Source of the DNA: B10-G9 sp964627755
Lineage (GTDB): Bacteria > Chloroflexota > Anaerolineae > Anaerolineales > UBA11858
Reading direction: 5' to 3'
Length of the DNA stretch: 64,000 nucleotides
Assembly (NCBI GenBank): GCA_964627755.1
Contig: CAZVIH010000013.1
Coordinates: 70,177 to 134,176 of the forward strand
The translations under genes and the position numbers were made by a program. Positions 52,184 to 60,582 of this stretch are shown here, piece by piece. The notes under the pieces were generated by a model. That model saw only the letters and a program-made list of their open reading frames with translations. It was not told where the DNA came from and did no database searches. The stretch's first letter is position 1; every line of letters starts with the position of its first letter.

Positions 52184-52552
52184 ATGGAAAATATATTAAA
52201 AGTGATCTTGCCTGGAACCCTTTTTCTTGTAGTGGTCGGTTTTGGTTTCTGGGTCAGCAAGGTGGGGAAACCGTATAATGGCCTGTTATTTAACGTTCAT
52301 AAACTGGTCGCCCTGGGAGGGGTCATCCTCACCGGGGTGCAGATTTTCAGGTTGGATCCCCTGGATACCTTTCCTGTTCCGGTACTCCTGTTGATTGCCC
52401 TGGCTGGACTGAGTGTGATCGCCATGTTCGCCACTGGCGCAGTCATGAGCATCCAGGATCAAGTAAAAAGAACCCCTAAACTGGTTCACCAAATTTCAGC
52501 AAGTATAATTACGGGAGCAATGATCATTGCACTCTGTATCCTCTACCAATGA
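52184..52552 (+). CDS. Four-span membrane protein, unknown function
   Basis: A 122-residue protein with spans at VILPGTLFLVVVGFGFWVS, LVALGGVILTGVQIF, VLLLIALAGLSVIAMFATGAV and ASIITGAMIIALCILY. Its size and His residues (FNVHKLVALGG, KLVHQISA) recall small membrane haem proteins, but this is only a resemblance. It stands alone between two terminators. Confidence 0.7.
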   Translation: MENILKVILPGTLFLVVVGFGFWVSKVGKPYNGLLFNVHKLVALGGVILTGVQIFRLDPLDTFPVPVLLLIALAGLSVIAMFATGAVMSIQDQVKRTPKLVHQISASIITGAMIIALCILYQ

Positions 52553-52626
52553 TCCTGTAATTTGATCACTCCTTGAATCTAATCTTTTGGACTGATTTTA
52601 TTCTGATCTCACCAAAGGTGCAATTT

Positions 52627-53306
52627 ATGAAAATTACTGTACTCAATGGAAATCCCAACCCATCGAATTTTGATAGATATTTAGAAGACCTTGGATCCAG
52701 TCTGGAAGATAAAGGTCATGTTGTCATTCAACTCGACCTGCGGGAACTCGGGCTGAAATACTGCACTGGATGTTTTGACTGCTGGACAAAAACGCCCGGT
52801 ATTTGTGACACGGATGAAGCTTCCCGTTTAATGGGAAAGGTCGTGATCAACTCGGACTTTACACTGTGGGCTGCTCCCCTGAAAATGGATTTTCCTGCAG
52901 CACTCATGAAAATGGCTTTGGATAAACACCTGCCCTTGATTCACCCTTACATGGTGGTGGATCAGAACGAGGCTCATCACCTGAAAAGATATGAAAAATA
53001 TCCCCGGGTAGGGATGCTGGTTGAAAAGGAAACTGACACATCGAAAGAAGACCTGGAGATCATAACCAATTTCTTTGCCCGGACCACCCTGAATTTTAAA
53101 TCCAAACTTGAATTTATGAAAACGGAGAGCTGGATCCTGAGGTTTTACGGTCGATTGTTAAGCCAGAACGTTTTCCTCTCATTCTTGGCCCTTTGTTCAG
53201 GGTTTTCCTGAAGACCAAAATGGCGCACCGCTATTTTGACAATATGCTGGTTGAGAATGATGCCGTTGAAAGCAGAAATGACCGTCCATTATTAGAATTG
53301 GATTGA
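52627..53306 (+). pseudogene. Flavodoxin-family oxidoreductase, frameshifted near the 3' end
   Basis: An FMN-dependent flavodoxin-like protein starting MKITVLNGNPNPSNFD at ATG 52627 with CTGCFDCW and DFTLWAAPLKMDFPAALMKMALD. In this frame it ends at 53211, but the next frame (0) continues as ILGPLFRVFLKTKMAHRYFDNMLVEND to 53306, which looks like the natural end of such a protein. A one-base shift somewhere in about 53150-53200 is the likely cause. It could be a real mutation, a sequencing error, or programmed. Confidence 0.65.
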
Positions 53307-53430
53307 AGTCGAGGAATTATATTTATTAAACGGGAGAGGATCTCAGCTTTCCTTTTTGTTGCATAAATGCCTTTGATTGGGGTATTATTATGGGATATGT
53401 AACTTTCTATCGGGAGCCTATCATTCGCGT

Positions 53431-54066
53431 ATGAAACGTCTTCAATTCATTCCCGTAATCTTGTTGGCAGGATCCTTAGGTGTGCTTGGGATCATGTTTG
53501 GTATCCGTATTGTAGGTAATAAACGCCAGGTCACTGCTATCATCCAGACCCAGACTGCGGTTGCAGCCCAGATTACAGCAACCCAAACGAACACAGCAGT
53601 CCCTCTGGTGACGGATACTCCTACGTCAGAGCCGACTTCAAGTATCCCAACAGACACAGTGACGCCATTTCCAACACCTACTCCTGAACCAGGAAAAACC
53701 GTCGAAGCGGGGTGTAATGTTGCTGTTTTTATCGCGGATATCACCATTCCTGATAAAACAGAGATATTCGCTGATCACAAATTCGTAAAAACCTGGCGCT
53801 TGCAGAATGGAGGCAAATGTACCTGGACAACCAAAACTGTCCTGTATTTTGTCTCTGGCAGTCAGATGTCTGGTCCGGATAAAACAAGCGCTTTCCCTGT
53901 GGACGTTGAACCCGGAGAGTCAATTGACATTTCGGTAACATTAAGAGCACCCAAAACTGCCGGGGTATCCAAGGGCTACTGGGGACTCAAAGACCAATAT
54001 GGAAACGAATTTGGTTTAGGAATGCTGGGAGATCCATTTTACGTGGAAATTGTTGTGGTTGAATAA
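53431..54066 (+). CDS. Exported NBR1-type Ig-like domain protein
   Basis: A 211-residue protein with an N-terminal anchor (FIPVILLAGSLGVLGIMFGI), a Thr/Pro-rich linker (about residues 45-90) and one NBR1/FW Ig-like domain: FVKTWRLQNGGKCTWTTKT, PGESIDISVTLRAPKTAGV and GYWGLKDQYGNEFG. The four-Trp pattern of the family is present. Such domains occur in many Chloroflexota cell-surface proteins; binding partners are unknown. ATG 53431 gives the proper anchor. Confidence 0.88.
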   Translation: MKRLQFIPVILLAGSLGVLGIMFGIRIVGNKRQVTAIIQTQTAVAAQITATQTNTAVPLVTDTPTSEPTSSIPTDTVTPFPTPTPEPGKTVEAGCNVAVFIADITIPDKTEIFADHKFVKTWRLQNGGKCTWTTKTVLYFVSGSQMSGPDKTSAFPVDVEPGESIDISVTLRAPKTAGVSKGYWGLKDQYGNEFGLGMLGDPFYVEIVVVE

Positions 54067-54101
54067 CAAGATACAAAGGTTCAAAGAAAACGATCTAACA
54101 G

Positions 54102-54122
54102 CTCCCATAATTGGGAGTTTTT
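54102..54122 (+). terminator. Terminator after the NBR1-Ig gene
   Basis: CTCCC and GGGAG close a six-base loop and are followed by five T residues; the outer bases GATCTAA and TTAGATC extend the pairing. Confidence 0.7.
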
Positions 54123-54228
54123 AGATCATACAAGCGGGACATTATTTCAGTATTGAATGGGGACGGGAGATCCGTTCCGACCAGGCGGTTTGATTATTTG
54201 GTATTCTGTTTATTTAGCAGAACAATAA

Positions 54229-54263
54229 GGGACGAAGTCAGCTAAATAGACTTCGTCCCTTTG
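54229..54263 (-). terminator. Terminator after the winged-helix gene
   Basis: GGGACGAAGTC and GACTTCGTCCC form a perfect 11-base stem with a nine-base loop, and T residues lie on both sides. It closes the minus-strand pair at 54268-55690. Confidence 0.8.
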
Positions 54264-54267
54264 AATA

Positions 54268-54861
54268 TCAAAGTACCTCGATCACATCCAGCCGGATCAA
54301 TTCATCCACAATATCCTGGATCTCGGCAGAATAGTCTGATCCCACATTGGCTTTTTCCATGATGTCTGCAACCGAAAGCGGGCGGGCTTTAGGGAAAGGT
54401 AAATGGAAAAGGAATTTTCCTTGAGGAGTGGTCAGGCTGATCTTGTGCTCCTGGCGTTCTCGACCTTCACCTTCCCGGATTGTGACCCCGCTGAATCCAT
54501 CACCGGTCCGGGCTACTGAAAAATTGGCTTCATTCTCTTTTTTTTCCCTGATCAATCTGGCCAACCCTTCTCCCGGGTTTTCTTTCTCAAATTCAGATAG
54601 ATCTACCTCGAGGGAAATCATTGATTTAAGCAGTGTGAAGCGGAAATAGGGCCTTTTCTTTTCAAAAACCTCAGTCTTTTCTACTATCCCTAATTCGGCC
54701 AGGCTGTCCAGAAAATCCTGGGCGGTCCGAATATGTAAACTCAGACGGGATGCGGCTTCCGAGGATGAGATATCCTGATAGTTCACAAGCAGCTTGAAAA
54801 AATCTTCCGCATAGTCTTTGGATAAGATTGCCCCTAACCGGGCAGCTGTTTTAAAACTCAT
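54268..54861 (-). CDS. Winged-helix DNA-binding protein
   Basis: A 197-residue protein. The N-terminal 75 residues look like a winged helix (LVNYQDISSSEAASRLSLHIRTAQDFLDSLAELGIVEK), and the C-terminal end has a second helical unit (SADIMEKANVGSD-type segment, EIQDIVDELIRLDVIEVL). The middle is a beta-rich part. Family not named by eye; close in layout to small transcription regulators. It follows a membrane protein gene, and a palindrome lies upstream of the pair. Confidence 0.75.
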   Translation of the reverse strand: MSFKTAARLGAILSKDYAEDFFKLLVNYQDISSSEAASRLSLHIRTAQDFLDSLAELGIVEKTEVFEKKRPYFRFTLLKSMISLEVDLSEFEKENPGEGLARLIREKKENEANFSVARTGDGFSGVTIREGEGRERQEHKISLTTPQGKFLFHLPFPKARPLSVADIMEKANVGSDYSAEIQDIVDELIRLDVIEVL

Positions 54862-54874
54862 CGTATCTTCCTCA

Positions 54875-55690
54875 TTAAGCGAAAGGATTTAATCGCAGGG
54901 AGTTCATGCGATCGATGATCTGGGATTCCTGACCAGTCTTGGAAAGTTCCAGGAACTCCCTGAATACGTCGCCGAGTGACTGGCAAAGCTGGTCAAAATC
55001 CAGATCCATCTTGAATAACAGGTAGTCTTTTTCAGTGATGTTCACTGTAATATTCCCGTCGTAATCCACGGCTACCCAGGTATCTTCAATATATTCCTTT
55101 TTAATTCCAAACATATAAGGAAGGTCATTCCCAGGCAAGGTCAGCACGAAAACCACCCGGTTTTCCTCCTTGAAAGGGAAAGCGATCAGATTGCGGGAAA
55201 TAAAGTCCACAAAGCGGATCATTTCAGTTTTGCTGACCGGCACTTGTCCAGCAGGGCGGGGGCGGGCTGTAAAGCTGTTACCAATATCCTCTACGGGTAA
55301 AGCTGCCAATTCAAAGACTTCTTCCCCCCTCCAGCGCAGTCTTCTATTAAAAGCCTGATAGGCAACAACCATCAATAACCCATACATAATGGGGATAAAA
55401 ATGGGAATCAGGCCAATTTCGTTCTTGTTTTCAATTGCTGGGGGTGCACTGATACAGACCAGCCCGACAAAAATCTGGAATAAAACCACAGCCAGGTAGC
55501 TACTATTGCGGGTTTTCAGTACAGTGGCAATAGGTATGATCGCAGCAAGAAAGTAGATCCCGCCCAATGTATAAAATGCGGGCGCTGGCCCAAACAGGCT
55601 AAAGATACTGAGAAATATTACCAATGTCAGGAAAGGAAACCAGATCGATTTTAAGATATTTTGTGTTTTTGTCTTTCTCTCAAAAAACAT
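54875..55690 (-). CDS. Membrane protein with cytoplasmic C-terminal domain
   Basis: A 271-residue protein with about four spans (WFPFLTLVIFLSIFSLFG, FYTLGGIYFLAAIIPIATVL, YLAVVLFQIFVGLVCISAPP, IPIMYGLLMVVAYQAF) and a soluble C-terminal domain of about 130 residues. AGAGGTG precedes ATG 55690; the frame is open to 55813 but this start fits better. It is 13 bases from the winged-helix gene, so the pair forms an operon. The C-terminal domain may control the regulator. Family not recognised. Confidence 0.72.
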   Translation of the reverse strand: MFFERKTKTQNILKSIWFPFLTLVIFLSIFSLFGPAPAFYTLGGIYFLAAIIPIATVLKTRNSSYLAVVLFQIFVGLVCISAPPAIENKNEIGLIPIFIPIMYGLLMVVAYQAFNRRLRWRGEEVFELAALPVEDIGNSFTARPRPAGQVPVSKTEMIRFVDFISRNLIAFPFKEENRVVFVLTLPGNDLPYMFGIKKEYIEDTWVAVDYDGNITVNITEKDYLLFKMDLDFDQLCQSLGDVFREFLELSKTGQESQIIDRMNSLRLNPFA

Positions 55691-55719
55691 GTTGCACCTC
55701 TGATCGTTTGACTCGCTGA

Positions 55720-55742
55720 ATACTTCAATTGTTATGAAGTAT
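55720..55742. promoter_or_regulatory. Palindrome upstream of the winged-helix/membrane pair
   Basis: ATACTTCA-N7-TGAAGTAT, perfect eight-base arms, lies 29 bases upstream of the 55690 start. A second inverted repeat TACTAT-N6-ATAGTA follows at 55753-55770. Both are candidate operators for the winged-helix protein. The remainder of the gap to 56100 holds only the next gene's promoter. Confidence 0.5.
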
Positions 55743-56055
55743 AGCAAAAGAATACTATAAATCAATAGTACAGAAGTAGGGTTTAGATTGATACTTTTTA
55801 CGTAGGAAAACAACTGGATTTCTGGAAACTCTGGGCTCTGATACCTGGATAGGGAACTGCATCGAGGCCCTTGATGACATAAAAATACTTCCTAAATCCT
55901 CCCGCACCTCGCGAGAGAGTTTCCTTATTTTCCGATGATTGAATTATGTTACACTGAGATAATTGAAATAATGGGCCTGCGTAAGGGGTTTTTGCTCTGG
56001 GGGAAGTATTCTCATTTCAATATATTTTCCTCTTTACCAGTTTGATTATTTCAAC

Positions 56056-56082
56056 TGTAACATTTTCACTTAAGTTTACGTT
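56056..56082 (+). promoter_or_regulatory. ECF-type promoter motif of the sigma/anti-sigma gene
   Basis: TGTAAC (56056-56061) is 17 bases from CGTT (56079-56082), and the start codon follows 18 bases later. This layout matches ECF promoters such as those with TGTAAC/CGNN boxes, so the sigma factor probably transcribes its own gene. Confidence 0.45.
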
Positions 56083-56100
56083 TGTAAAGTAAGGAACATT

Positions 56101-57588
56101 ATGGCACAACCAAGCAATCCGGATCAGCAGTTGGTTCAAAAAGCAGTTAATGGCAATCGGAAAGCGTTCACTTCATTATTCAACCGCTATTTTCAATCCG
56201 TGTACAACTATGCCTTGATGCTTTCACATGACCCTGCCCTAGCGGAGGATTTAACTCAGGAAGCTTTTATTCGGGCTCATGCCAACTTGGGGAGCCTGGG
56301 TCCACCCTGGAACTTCCGGTCCTGGATCTTCCGTTTGACCCGTAATTATTTTATTGATCTGATCAGAAAGGATCGCAATGTAGATCCATTAGAGGAAGAC
56401 ACACCAGTTAGATCAACTGGCCCAGGTCCTGAAAGAGAAACCATGTCGAGAGAAGCGGCAGATCGAGTCCAAAATACATTGAACAAGCTGACTCCCCAGA
56501 ACCGGGAAATCCTGGTGCTGCGCGAATTGAACCAATTCAGCTACGCTGAAATTGGCGAGATCCTCGATATTGGCGATTCGAATGTTAAAGTATCCCTCCA
56601 CCGAGCCCGGGAGGCTTTCCAGGAAAGTTATGGGATCCAGTTATTGCTGGAAGATCCGGAAGGTGAATGCAAGGAAGTGACTGCTTTGCTGGAAGCCCTT
56701 CATGATAATGAAGAATTACTGGATCGTGAACAATTTGTCAGGGAACATCTCAAAGTATGCCCGGAATGCAGGGAACGCAGACAGATGCTCATTGCCCAAT
56801 CGGTCGCCCTGGGCGCTTTCATCCCTGTGATTCCTCCCCAAGCCCTTGCGGAACGCATCCTTAATAAGACCGCCAGTCCCCTGCAGGGACCTGCCGTTCA
56901 GAAGCCGAGTTTGATCAAGGGAATATTTGGTTATGGAGGTGGTGCGATCGTCTTGGGAGCTATGGTTTGGATCGTATATAGTTTGATCTTCAACACCCAG
57001 ATGATCCTGCCCAATTTTCCGTGCAGCGAGAACTTACCGCCTACACCGGAGGTGTTGGCCTTACCCGCTCCTACAGAAGCAGCAGCTGAAGTTCCGCCGC
57101 CTCCTCCTCCTTCAGTCTCGGACCGCTGCAAACTCTTTGAGGATCTGGAGACTTCGGTGATGCTGCTGAGTATCAGGCCAGAGGATATGATCTTGCCCGT
57201 ATACTTTAAGATGGAAGGCGGTATCCTGGGTTTGAGCGTGGAGCTGCCTGATTATCCCCAGCCCTGGGAATATTATGCCGATCTGGGCCCCATTGAGTTA
57301 TCTGATTTTTCGCAGCAGGGTTTTAATGACAGGATCTATTTTAATTTTCCCATTATGGATACGATGCCGGGAACGATCCAGGACATTCATTTATACCTCA
57401 AGGGATGTGATGACCCTATTATTTCATGGAATGGGGTCAGCATTCCCGAACTCCTACTTCCAGAAGATCCTGCTCCTGAAAACGATTCCTTAATCTGCAC
57501 CAAAGATCTGTCCCGAACATCCTGCGAAGCAGCCGGAGGCATCTACCATCAGCCCATGACCGTTCCATCCATCTGTGAGTGTCCCTAA
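56101..57588 (+). CDS. ECF sigma factor fused to anti-sigma zinc-binding domain, membrane span and outer domain
   Basis: A 495-residue fusion. Residues about 1-190 are an ECF sigma factor: region 2 LAEDLTQEAFIRAHANLG and region 4 FSYAEIGEILDIGDSNVKVSLHRAREAFQ. Residues about 200-240 hold the anti-sigma zinc motif HLKVCPECRERR. A membrane span lies near 278-300 (GGAIVLGAMVWIVYSLIF), then a Pro-rich linker. From Ser340 an extracytoplasmic domain follows with conserved Cys (SDRC, CTKDL, CEAAGG). The same domain ends the lipoprotein encoded next. Sigma, its inhibitor and a sensor are thus on one chain. TAAGGAA precedes ATG 56101. Confidence 0.88.
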   Translation: MAQPSNPDQQLVQKAVNGNRKAFTSLFNRYFQSVYNYALMLSHDPALAEDLTQEAFIRAHANLGSLGPPWNFRSWIFRLTRNYFIDLIRKDRNVDPLEEDTPVRSTGPGPERETMSREAADRVQNTLNKLTPQNREILVLRELNQFSYAEIGEILDIGDSNVKVSLHRAREAFQESYGIQLLLEDPEGECKEVTALLEALHDNEELLDREQFVREHLKVCPECRERRQMLIAQSVALGAFIPVIPPQALAERILNKTASPLQGPAVQKPSLIKGIFGYGGGAIVLGAMVWIVYSLIFNTQMILPNFPCSENLPPTPEVLALPAPTEAAAEVPPPPPPSVSDRCKLFEDLETSVMLLSIRPEDMILPVYFKMEGGILGLSVELPDYPQPWEYYADLGPIELSDFSQQGFNDRIYFNFPIMDTMPGTIQDIHLYLKGCDDPIISWNGVSIPELLLPEDPAPENDSLICTKDLSRTSCEAAGGIYHQPMTVPSICECP

Positions 57589-57682
57589 CGGCTAAGACCT
57601 GGTTGAATCCAATTTTCTGTAATTATCTGGTTAAACAAGTGTATGATTTGTAGACTTATCAGAACGATTGAAGTCATAAAAT

Positions 57683-57709
57683 TGCAACATTTGGCTTTGT
57701 TAATTTGTT
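57683..57709 (+). promoter_or_regulatory. Possible ECF-type promoter of the beta-helix lipoprotein
   Basis: TGCAAC (57683-57688) with TGTT 17 bases later (57706-57709) mirrors the TGTAAC-N17-CGTT box before the sigma gene; AACATTT is shared after the first element. This would put the lipoprotein under the neighbouring sigma factor. The match is moderate. Confidence 0.35.
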
Positions 57710-57789
57710 TTTAATTTAAGAATGAATTAACTCAATTAGTTCGATAAGTACAAAACTTGTTGTCTGAATCTAATCATGGAGGATTAATT

Positions 57790-60462
57790 ATGTCCCGCCA
57801 GAAACTCTCTTGTTTTGTTTTCCCACTTCTTTTAGGTATGGTTCTTTTATTATCTGCCTGCGGATATAACACACCTACCCCGCAGCCGACCATTTATAAC
57901 CCCGGCTGCAGTGTTCCCACGTTGCTCGCCAATCTGAATACTGCAAATCAAAATTCTGAACCCGCCATTATCAATCTGGAAGCCGGTTGTGAATACAGTC
58001 TCACTCAGGTTTATGACACAGCTACTATTAGTGGATCAACTGTTCAAAATGGTCTGCCGCGTATCACTAAAACGATCACTATCAATGGGAATAACGCAAC
58101 CATTGATATCCAGGGTCCAAATATGGGACATTTTTTCATCGAACCTAATGGTGATCTGGCACTATATGATTTGACATTAAGTAATGGAGCCAGGCCAATT
58201 GGCGGGGCAGTAATTAATTTACAGGGAGATTTCTTTGCCTCTCGCACAACCTTTCTGAATAATGTGGCTTACCCAGATGGGGACTCAGTTGCCGGGGGTG
58301 GTGCAATTTACAATAACTCTGGCCGGGTAAGAATTATTGATAATTCTCGTTTCCAGGATAACCATGCCGGGGAAACGCTTACCACTGGTTATAATCTCGG
58401 CGGCGCAATATTTAACATCAATGGGTTGCTGCTCGTAACCGATTCCGTATTCGAAAATAATCATGCAGCTGGTCAAGGAGGAGCAATTTATTCTATAAAA
58501 AATGCCTCCGATGAAAGTGGGGGTATGATCACCATCAATGATGTGGAATTTTTTGATAATTATGCGATTGATAAAGGTGGTGCATTATTTGTGAGGAATG
58601 AGAATAATGGTGTTTATATTGTGCGAACTGATTTTAATTACAATCAAACGGATAACTCTGGGGGAGCGATATTTGCTGAGGGATCAAATGTTGAAGGAAT
58701 TGAGAATTTGTTCTTTAACAACAGGGCTACTTATGGCGCTGCAGTTTACACAAAATACTCAGAGGAAGGATTTGAAAGTACCTATAATAGTTTTCGCACA
58801 ACGTTCTGGCAAAATATTGCTTATGAAATGGGTGGGGCTATTTTTTCTGAGGGTTCAGATCTTTCAGTTGATGAAAGCACGTTGAAAGTTAATTGGGCTA
58901 ATAACTGCGGAGCGATCATTAGTGGGGGTACCACCACGATAAATACGACGACTGGAGAGTATGAGATACCAAGCATCGCATCTACCATCCGGATTATCGA
59001 TAGCGATTTCAACAATAATCAAGCTTCTGGGGGTTCCGGGGGGGGGATTTGCCATATTAGTGGGGATTTGATGGTTGAGAACAGCACCTTTTTTGAAAAT
59101 CAAGCTAGCCAAGATGGAGGAGGAATAATCATTCACGATAATGCGGTGTTAATAGGTGCTAAATTTATTAATAACACAGCGGATATTGGTGGTGGAGGAC
59201 TCTCCATCGGACTTGAGAGTTATCTTTCTCTAGGTTATACAATACCAATTGGTACGAATTTTATTACTACAATTTCCGGATCAAATTTTAGTGCCAACTC
59301 AGCGGGAAATGCTGGGGGAGGAATCAAGCATGTCGCTTTTGGAGTAGTTGAAATTGCTAAAACCGACTTTATTTATAATACTGCAATTTCTGCGGGCGGT
59401 GCAATATCAGTGTACTCTGGCGATATGGATATCCAGAACAGCACATTTTCAGGAAATAGTTCTAAAAGGGGTGGTGGAATTAAATCCCGTCAAGTAGGTG
59501 TCAATAATTACACACTTGATATTAAGCATTCTACTTTTGCCTATAATGTAGCAACTGAAATTGATAATGAAGAAAACCCTTATCATAATTTATGGGGAGG
59601 AGGAGCATTGAATGTGTCCGAAAGTATTAATCTGGAAAATAACTTGTTTGCTTATAATACAAGTATCGACTGCCAACTAGAAAACGGCATGAATTATTCG
59701 GGGTCAGGAAACTACAGCACAGATGGTACTTGTGGCGGAACTGTAGAAACCAATCCCTTAATTGGGCCACTAAAAGATAACGGCGGTGGTACCCAAACCC
59801 ACGCATTGTTGAGTGGTAGTCCCTTGATTGATGTGCTCTCAGGGTGTGCAGGTATGATTGATGACCAGCGCGGAATCACCCGCCAACAAGGATCTGGCTG
59901 TGATCCGGGTTCTTATGAATTCGACCCTAACGAAATTCCTCTGCCTCCGCATATACCTCAAACACCTCAAGGTTCAACGGACTCGTCAGACCGCTGTGAT
60001 CCCTTTGCCGGTATGGAAGTCTCTCTCTACACTTTGGGTCTGCCAAAAGACACCTTGCAACTCCCCGTAGTCCTGAGAGTTATTGGTGGTGAGATCCCAG
60101 GATTAAATCCAGAATCTATGAATGGATTCCCTCTCTATGAATACAGCGCCCAACTGGGCGATTTTCAATCTAATAAATGCGGCTTGCAGGGATTTCCGGA
60201 CCGGCTGTTCTGCATGTTTCAGATGCTGCCTGGATCCCCAGGTTTGGCTTTGGATTTTAAGCTCAAACTGGAAGGATGTGAGGACCCGGTTTACAGCCAG
60301 CCAATGTTGTCGATCCCGGAACCACAATCTGGAGATGTTCCAGGTGATCCGGGACTTGTTTGCACTAAGGACCTAAAAACTCCTGAATGCGAAGCAGCTG
60401 GTGGAGAGATGAGTAAGAGCATACAAGTAGGACCTGTTTGTATTTGTCCTGATGGTCAATGA
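57790..60462 (+). CDS. Beta-helix repeat lipoprotein with sigma-linked C-terminal domain
   Basis: An 890-residue exported lipoprotein (lipobox LLSACG near residue 26). The middle consists of many short repeats with GGAI or GGGI followed by F.NN.A, typical of right-handed beta-helix (Pmp/choice-of-anchor) surface proteins; NPLIGPLKDNGGGTQTHAL and GCDPGSYEF close this part. From Ser733 the C-terminal domain parallels the outer domain of the sigma/anti-sigma fusion upstream: SDRC, LPVVLRVIGG, LKLEGCEDP, CTKDL, CEAAGG, C-CP. ATG 57790 with GGAGG upstream is used. Probably a surface or matrix-binding protein. Confidence 0.85.
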   Translation: MSRQKLSCFVFPLLLGMVLLLSACGYNTPTPQPTIYNPGCSVPTLLANLNTANQNSEPAIINLEAGCEYSLTQVYDTATISGSTVQNGLPRITKTITINGNNATIDIQGPNMGHFFIEPNGDLALYDLTLSNGARPIGGAVINLQGDFFASRTTFLNNVAYPDGDSVAGGGAIYNNSGRVRIIDNSRFQDNHAGETLTTGYNLGGAIFNINGLLLVTDSVFENNHAAGQGGAIYSIKNASDESGGMITINDVEFFDNYAIDKGGALFVRNENNGVYIVRTDFNYNQTDNSGGAIFAEGSNVEGIENLFFNNRATYGAAVYTKYSEEGFESTYNSFRTTFWQNIAYEMGGAIFSEGSDLSVDESTLKVNWANNCGAIISGGTTTINTTTGEYEIPSIASTIRIIDSDFNNNQASGGSGGGICHISGDLMVENSTFFENQASQDGGGIIIHDNAVLIGAKFINNTADIGGGGLSIGLESYLSLGYTIPIGTNFITTISGSNFSANSAGNAGGGIKHVAFGVVEIAKTDFIYNTAISAGGAISVYSGDMDIQNSTFSGNSSKRGGGIKSRQVGVNNYTLDIKHSTFAYNVATEIDNEENPYHNLWGGGALNVSESINLENNLFAYNTSIDCQLENGMNYSGSGNYSTDGTCGGTVETNPLIGPLKDNGGGTQTHALLSGSPLIDVLSGCAGMIDDQRGITRQQGSGCDPGSYEFDPNEIPLPPHIPQTPQGSTDSSDRCDPFAGMEVSLYTLGLPKDTLQLPVVLRVIGGEIPGLNPESMNGFPLYEYSAQLGDFQSNKCGLQGFPDRLFCMFQMLPGSPGLALDFKLKLEGCEDPVYSQPMLSIPEPQSGDVPGDPGLVCTKDLKTPECEAAGGEMSKSIQVGPVCICPDGQ

Positions 60463-60468
60463 CATTTC

Positions 60469-60502
60469 AAACCACACCGATTATTTATTCGGTCTGGTTT
60501 TG
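60469..60502 (+). terminator. Terminator after the beta-helix lipoprotein gene
   Basis: AACCA-C-ACCGA and TCGGT-C-TGGTT form a stem with one C-C mismatch and an eight-base loop, followed by a T-rich tract. Confidence 0.65.
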
Positions 60503-60569
60503 GTTTCAACAAACATTTCTGCATCCACTCTGGGTGGGAGGAAATTATTCTCATAGGTTTATGGGCATG

Positions 60570-60575
60570 TATAAT
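60570..60575 (+). promoter_or_regulatory. -10 box immediately before the GAF kinase gene
   Basis: TATAAT ends only 7 bases before ATG 60583, so transcription would begin at or very near the start codon and the mRNA would be leaderless. No ribosome site is visible. The -35 region is poor. Confidence 0.45.
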
Positions 60576-60582
60576 TTAAATT

